A DNA stretch of 64,000 nucleotides from Winogradskyella sediminis (GTDB lineage: Bacteria > Bacteroidota > Bacteroidia > Flavobacteriales > Flavobacteriaceae). Below, in pieces: positions 62,038-64,000 of the stretch. Below the pieces are notes generated by a model. That model was given only the letters and a program-made list of their open reading frames with translations. It made no database searches and was not told the origin of the DNA. Position 1 is the stretch's first letter, and every line of letters begins with the position of its first letter. The stretch is from positions 258,023 to 322,022 of the forward strand of contig NZ_QUNH01000001.1 of NCBI RefSeq assembly GCF_003387355.1, given 5' to 3'. A program made the position numbers and the translations under genes.

Positions 62038-62088
62038 TAACATTAATTTTACATTTAAGCAATATTTACATAACATTAAGTTAACATT
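62038..62088. promoter_or_regulatory. Array of five PHO-like half-sites, 11-bp period
   Basis: Seven-base units start at 62038 (TAACATT), 62049 (TTACATT), 62060 (CAATATT), 62071 (TAACATT) and 62082 (TAACATT), each 11 bases apart. Tandem 11-bp units are how PhoB/PhoP-type response regulators bind DNA. The array lies 40-90 bases upstream of the divergent MORN gene. Confidence 0.6.
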
Positions 62089-62365
62089 GAATCTATATTT
62101 TACTGTTATTCAGCTACTTATATCAAAATACGTAATTTACATTATAAAAATAAATGGTTCAACTCCATTTAATCTCTAAACTTTAACTTTACATACCTTA
62201 TAAAAACCATAAAAGCCGAAACATCAGTTTAAACAAGCCAACCGTTTTAATGTGTGCACTTTTTATATAAATCAAATCCTCATTTCACCCCTATTTATCG
62301 GTCATTTTTAAAATCCCAAAATACGAAAGACACTAACTATATATTGCATTTGCAAGGTCTAATAA

Positions 62366-62383
62366 TAACATTTAGATAACATT
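62366..62383 (+). promoter_or_regulatory. PHO-box-like repeat before the PiT gene
   Basis: TAACATT at 62366 and 62377, period 11, about 51 bases before the PiT ATG and 19 bases before a -7-like TACTTTG. Confidence 0.55.
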
Positions 62384-62434
62384 CTCTTGGAAATAAAAAA
62401 GGTACTTTGCATTCAATTTTATTAATACTTTTTA

Positions 62435-64000
62435 ATGGAAAACCTTTATATCTATATGCTTGCTGCCTTAGCTTTTTTAGCTGTAGCAGATTTAGTTGTT
62501 GGTGTAAGTAACGATGCTGTTAATTTTTTAAATTCTGCAATAGGATCTAAAGCGGTATCATTTAAAACCATAATGATAGTTGCCAGTATTGGTGTAGCCG
62601 TTGGAGCCTTAACCTCAAGCGGTATGATGGAAGTCGCTCGTAAAGGTATCTTTAATCCTGGCGAGTTTATGTTCGATGAAATTATGGTCATTTTTATGGC
62701 TGTAATGTTAACGGATATTCTACTTCTAGATTTCTTTAACACCTTGGGCATGCCGACGTCAACAACAGTTTCAATTGTTTTTGAACTTTTAGGTGCTTCG
62801 GTAGCCGTGGCATTAATTAAAATTTACAACCATAGCGAGCAATCCATAACGGATTTATCTATATATATTAATAACTCTAAAGCTATTGAAATTATATTAG
62901 GTATACTTCTCTCTGTAGCCGTTGCCTTTACAGTTGGTGCTATAATACAATACGTCTCAAGGTTATTGCTTTCGTTTAAATTTCAAGAAAAACCATCGTG
63001 GTATGGAGCCATATTTAGTGGTATAGCAAATACCTCTATATTGTATTTCATCTTAATTAAAGGGGTGAAAAATGCCAGTTTTATGAGTGCTGAATTTACG
63101 GGTCTAATTTCAGCAAATCCGTTAGCGCTTATGGGCATTAGCTTTGTTGTTTTAACACTCATCTCATATGTAGTAATTCAAGTATTTAAAACTAATATTT
63201 ACACCGTTATTATTGTGGTAGGAACATTTGCTCTTGCTGTCGCTTTTGCCGGAAATGACCTCGTTAACTTTATAGGTGTTCCGATTGCCGCTTACAATTC
63301 TTACGAAGCATGGTCTACGAGTGGAGCTTTACCAACTGAATATGTAATGACAGCACTTAGTGCACCCGTAAAAACACAACCAGTTTTATTATTGATAGCT
63401 GGTCTTATAATGGTGTTAACCTTATGGTTCTCAAGCAAAGCTAGATCAGTGGTTAAAACCTCGGTAGATTTATCAAGACAAGATGAAGTAAAGGAACGTT
63501 TTGAACCTAATTTTTTATCTCGAAGTATCGTTAGAGGCACCATTGCTATATCAGATAGTTTAAATCATATTTTGCCAAACTCGTTTAAAATTTGGGCAGA
63601 TACCCAATTTATAAAGCCAAAAGTTGTAGCAAAAACACAAGATATGCCTGCCTTTGATTTGGTTAGAGCAGCTGTAAATTTAATGGTAGCCAGTGTCCTA
63701 ATCTCCATTGCGACCTCAATGAAGTTACCACTATCTACAACTTACGTTACCTTTATGGTAGCTATGGGTACCTCTTTAGCAGATAGAGCTTGGGGAAGTG
63801 AAAGTGCTGTTTATAGAGTTGCCGGAGTACTTAACGTTATCGGTGGATGGTTTTTTACCGCGTTTAGTGCTTTTGTTGCTGCAGCTATTATGGCCTACAT
63901 CTTATACCATGGACAAGGTTATGCTTTAGTTGGCTTATTGGTCTTAGCGCTATTATTGTTATTAAGAAGCTTTTTATCGCATCGTAAGAGTTCTAAGTTG
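62435..64000 (+). CDS. PiT-family inorganic phosphate transporter (3' end outside window)
   Basis: 522 codons from the ATG at 62435 run to the window edge without a stop, so the gene is partial. Low-affinity phosphate/H+ or Na+ symporter. Both PiT signatures are present: GVSNDAVNFLNSAIGSKA near residue 23 and FAGNDLVNFIGVPIAAYN near 271; PTSTTVSIVFELLG and PLSTTYVTFMVAMGT are the paired GxxxST helices. About ten membrane helices so far. Large Bacteroidota PiT proteins exceed 700 residues, so much of the C-terminus may lie beyond. PHO-like boxes upstream suggest phosphate control. Confidence 0.93.
   Translation, partial: MENLYIYMLAALAFLAVADLVVGVSNDAVNFLNSAIGSKAVSFKTIMIVASIGVAVGALTSSGMMEVARKGIFNPGEFMFDEIMVIFMAVMLTDILLLDFFNTLGMPTSTTVSIVFELLGASVAVALIKIYNHSEQSITDLSIYINNSKAIEIILGILLSVAVAFTVGAIIQYVSRLLLSFKFQEKPSWYGAIFSGIANTSILYFILIKGVKNASFMSAEFTGLISANPLALMGISFVVLTLISYVVIQVFKTNIYTVIIVVGTFALAVAFAGNDLVNFIGVPIAAYNSYEAWSTSGALPTEYVMTALSAPVKTQPVLLLIAGLIMVLTLWFSSKARSVVKTSVDLSRQDEVKERFEPNFLSRSIVRGTIAISDSLNHILPNSFKIWADTQFIKPKVVAKTQDMPAFDLVRAAVNLMVASVLISIATSMKLPLSTTYVTFMVAMGTSLADRAWGSESAVYRVAGVLNVIGGWFFTAFSAFVAAAIMAYILYHGQGYALVGLLVLALLLLLRSFLSHRKSSKL

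Larger units (their letters stand above)
61999..62434. other. Regulatory intergenic region between MORN and PiT genes
   Basis: 436 bases, very AT-rich, without a credible ORF. It holds two groups of PHO-like half-sites (62038-62088 and 62366-62383) and a possible -7 element (TACTTTG at 62403-62409) before the PiT gene. Confidence 0.6.

Noticed and set aside
62129-62144. Third copy of the TACGTAA palindrome
   Set aside because: Only the first half-site matches; the distance to the nearby CTTTACA is 58, not 42.
62452-62751. Minus-strand open frame inside the PiT gene
   Set aside because: Antisense to clear PiT signature motifs; the product has no recognisable features. The same applies to the frame at 63301-63543.

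Overview
The window is chromosomal DNA of a marine-type member of the Flavobacteriaceae (Bacteroidota). The evidence is low GC content, no Shine-Dalgarno sequences, many promoters with the flavobacterial -7 motif TAnnTTTG, Bacteroidota-style ExbB/ExbD, DUF5686, SUMF1-like NirV and PorT-like proteins, and the gene order rplM-rpsI-rpsB-tsf-pyrH-frr. Genus cannot be fixed by eye.

Layout. 1-2000: a tandem duplication of about 1 kb. Each unit holds an intact DUF559 (PD-(D/E)XK-like) ORF bounded by inverted repeats, with a small palindrome-ended element beside it and 11-bp-period repeats at the right end. 2000-6000: ABC-F ATPase, a 49-aa membrane peptide, a decayed duplicate of the start of sua5, a TonB-plug-like protein and intact sua5. 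5.9-10.5 kb: ribosomal and translation genes with candidate structured leaders. 10.5-18 kb: DUF5686 barrel protein, MMPL/RND transporter, asnS, rpoN, a membrane protein. 18-21.4 kb: PorT-like barrel and an exbB-exbD-exbD energy-transduction operon. 21.4-25.3 kb: tRNA-Ser, asparaginase, tatD, an ECF sigma/anti-sigma-like pair and a retropepsin-like protease. 25.3-26.5 kb: a LuxR-type response regulator followed by two promoters with identical architecture, one for a probable small RNA and one for a 38-aa membrane peptide. 26.5-31 kb: 2-oxoglutarate dehydrogenase odhB/odhA. 31-40 kb: a nitrite/NO island. nirK (with C-terminal cytochrome c), nirV, sco and a porin lie on the plus strand. A flavin-binding protein, a Usp, a hemerythrin, a haem-copper-oxidase-like membrane protein, ric and an Rrf2 regulator lie on the minus strand. 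40-48.3 kb: polyprenyl synthase and a tetR-tolC-hlyD-RND efflux operon. 48.4-57 kb: aspS, a ClC protein, csp, a PrcB-like lipoprotein, tadA, dxs, dgt. 57-64 kb: a beta-helix-like lipoprotein, a TonB-dependent receptor, a MORN-type protein and a PiT phosphate transporter running off the right edge, linked by 11-bp-period TAACATT repeats that look like PHO boxes.

Three groups of shared cis-elements tie genes together: (i) a near-perfect 16-bp palindrome at -43 of two small transcripts beside the response regulator; (ii) a TAGGAYAAnATTATCCTA palindrome before nirK, ric and rrf2; (iii) PHO-box-like direct repeats before the lipoprotein/TonB genes, the MORN gene and the PiT gene. The strongest candidates for something undescribed are the DUF559/inverted-repeat cassettes and the response-regulator-linked small RNA. 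All functional statements come from reading motifs by eye; no database search was run.
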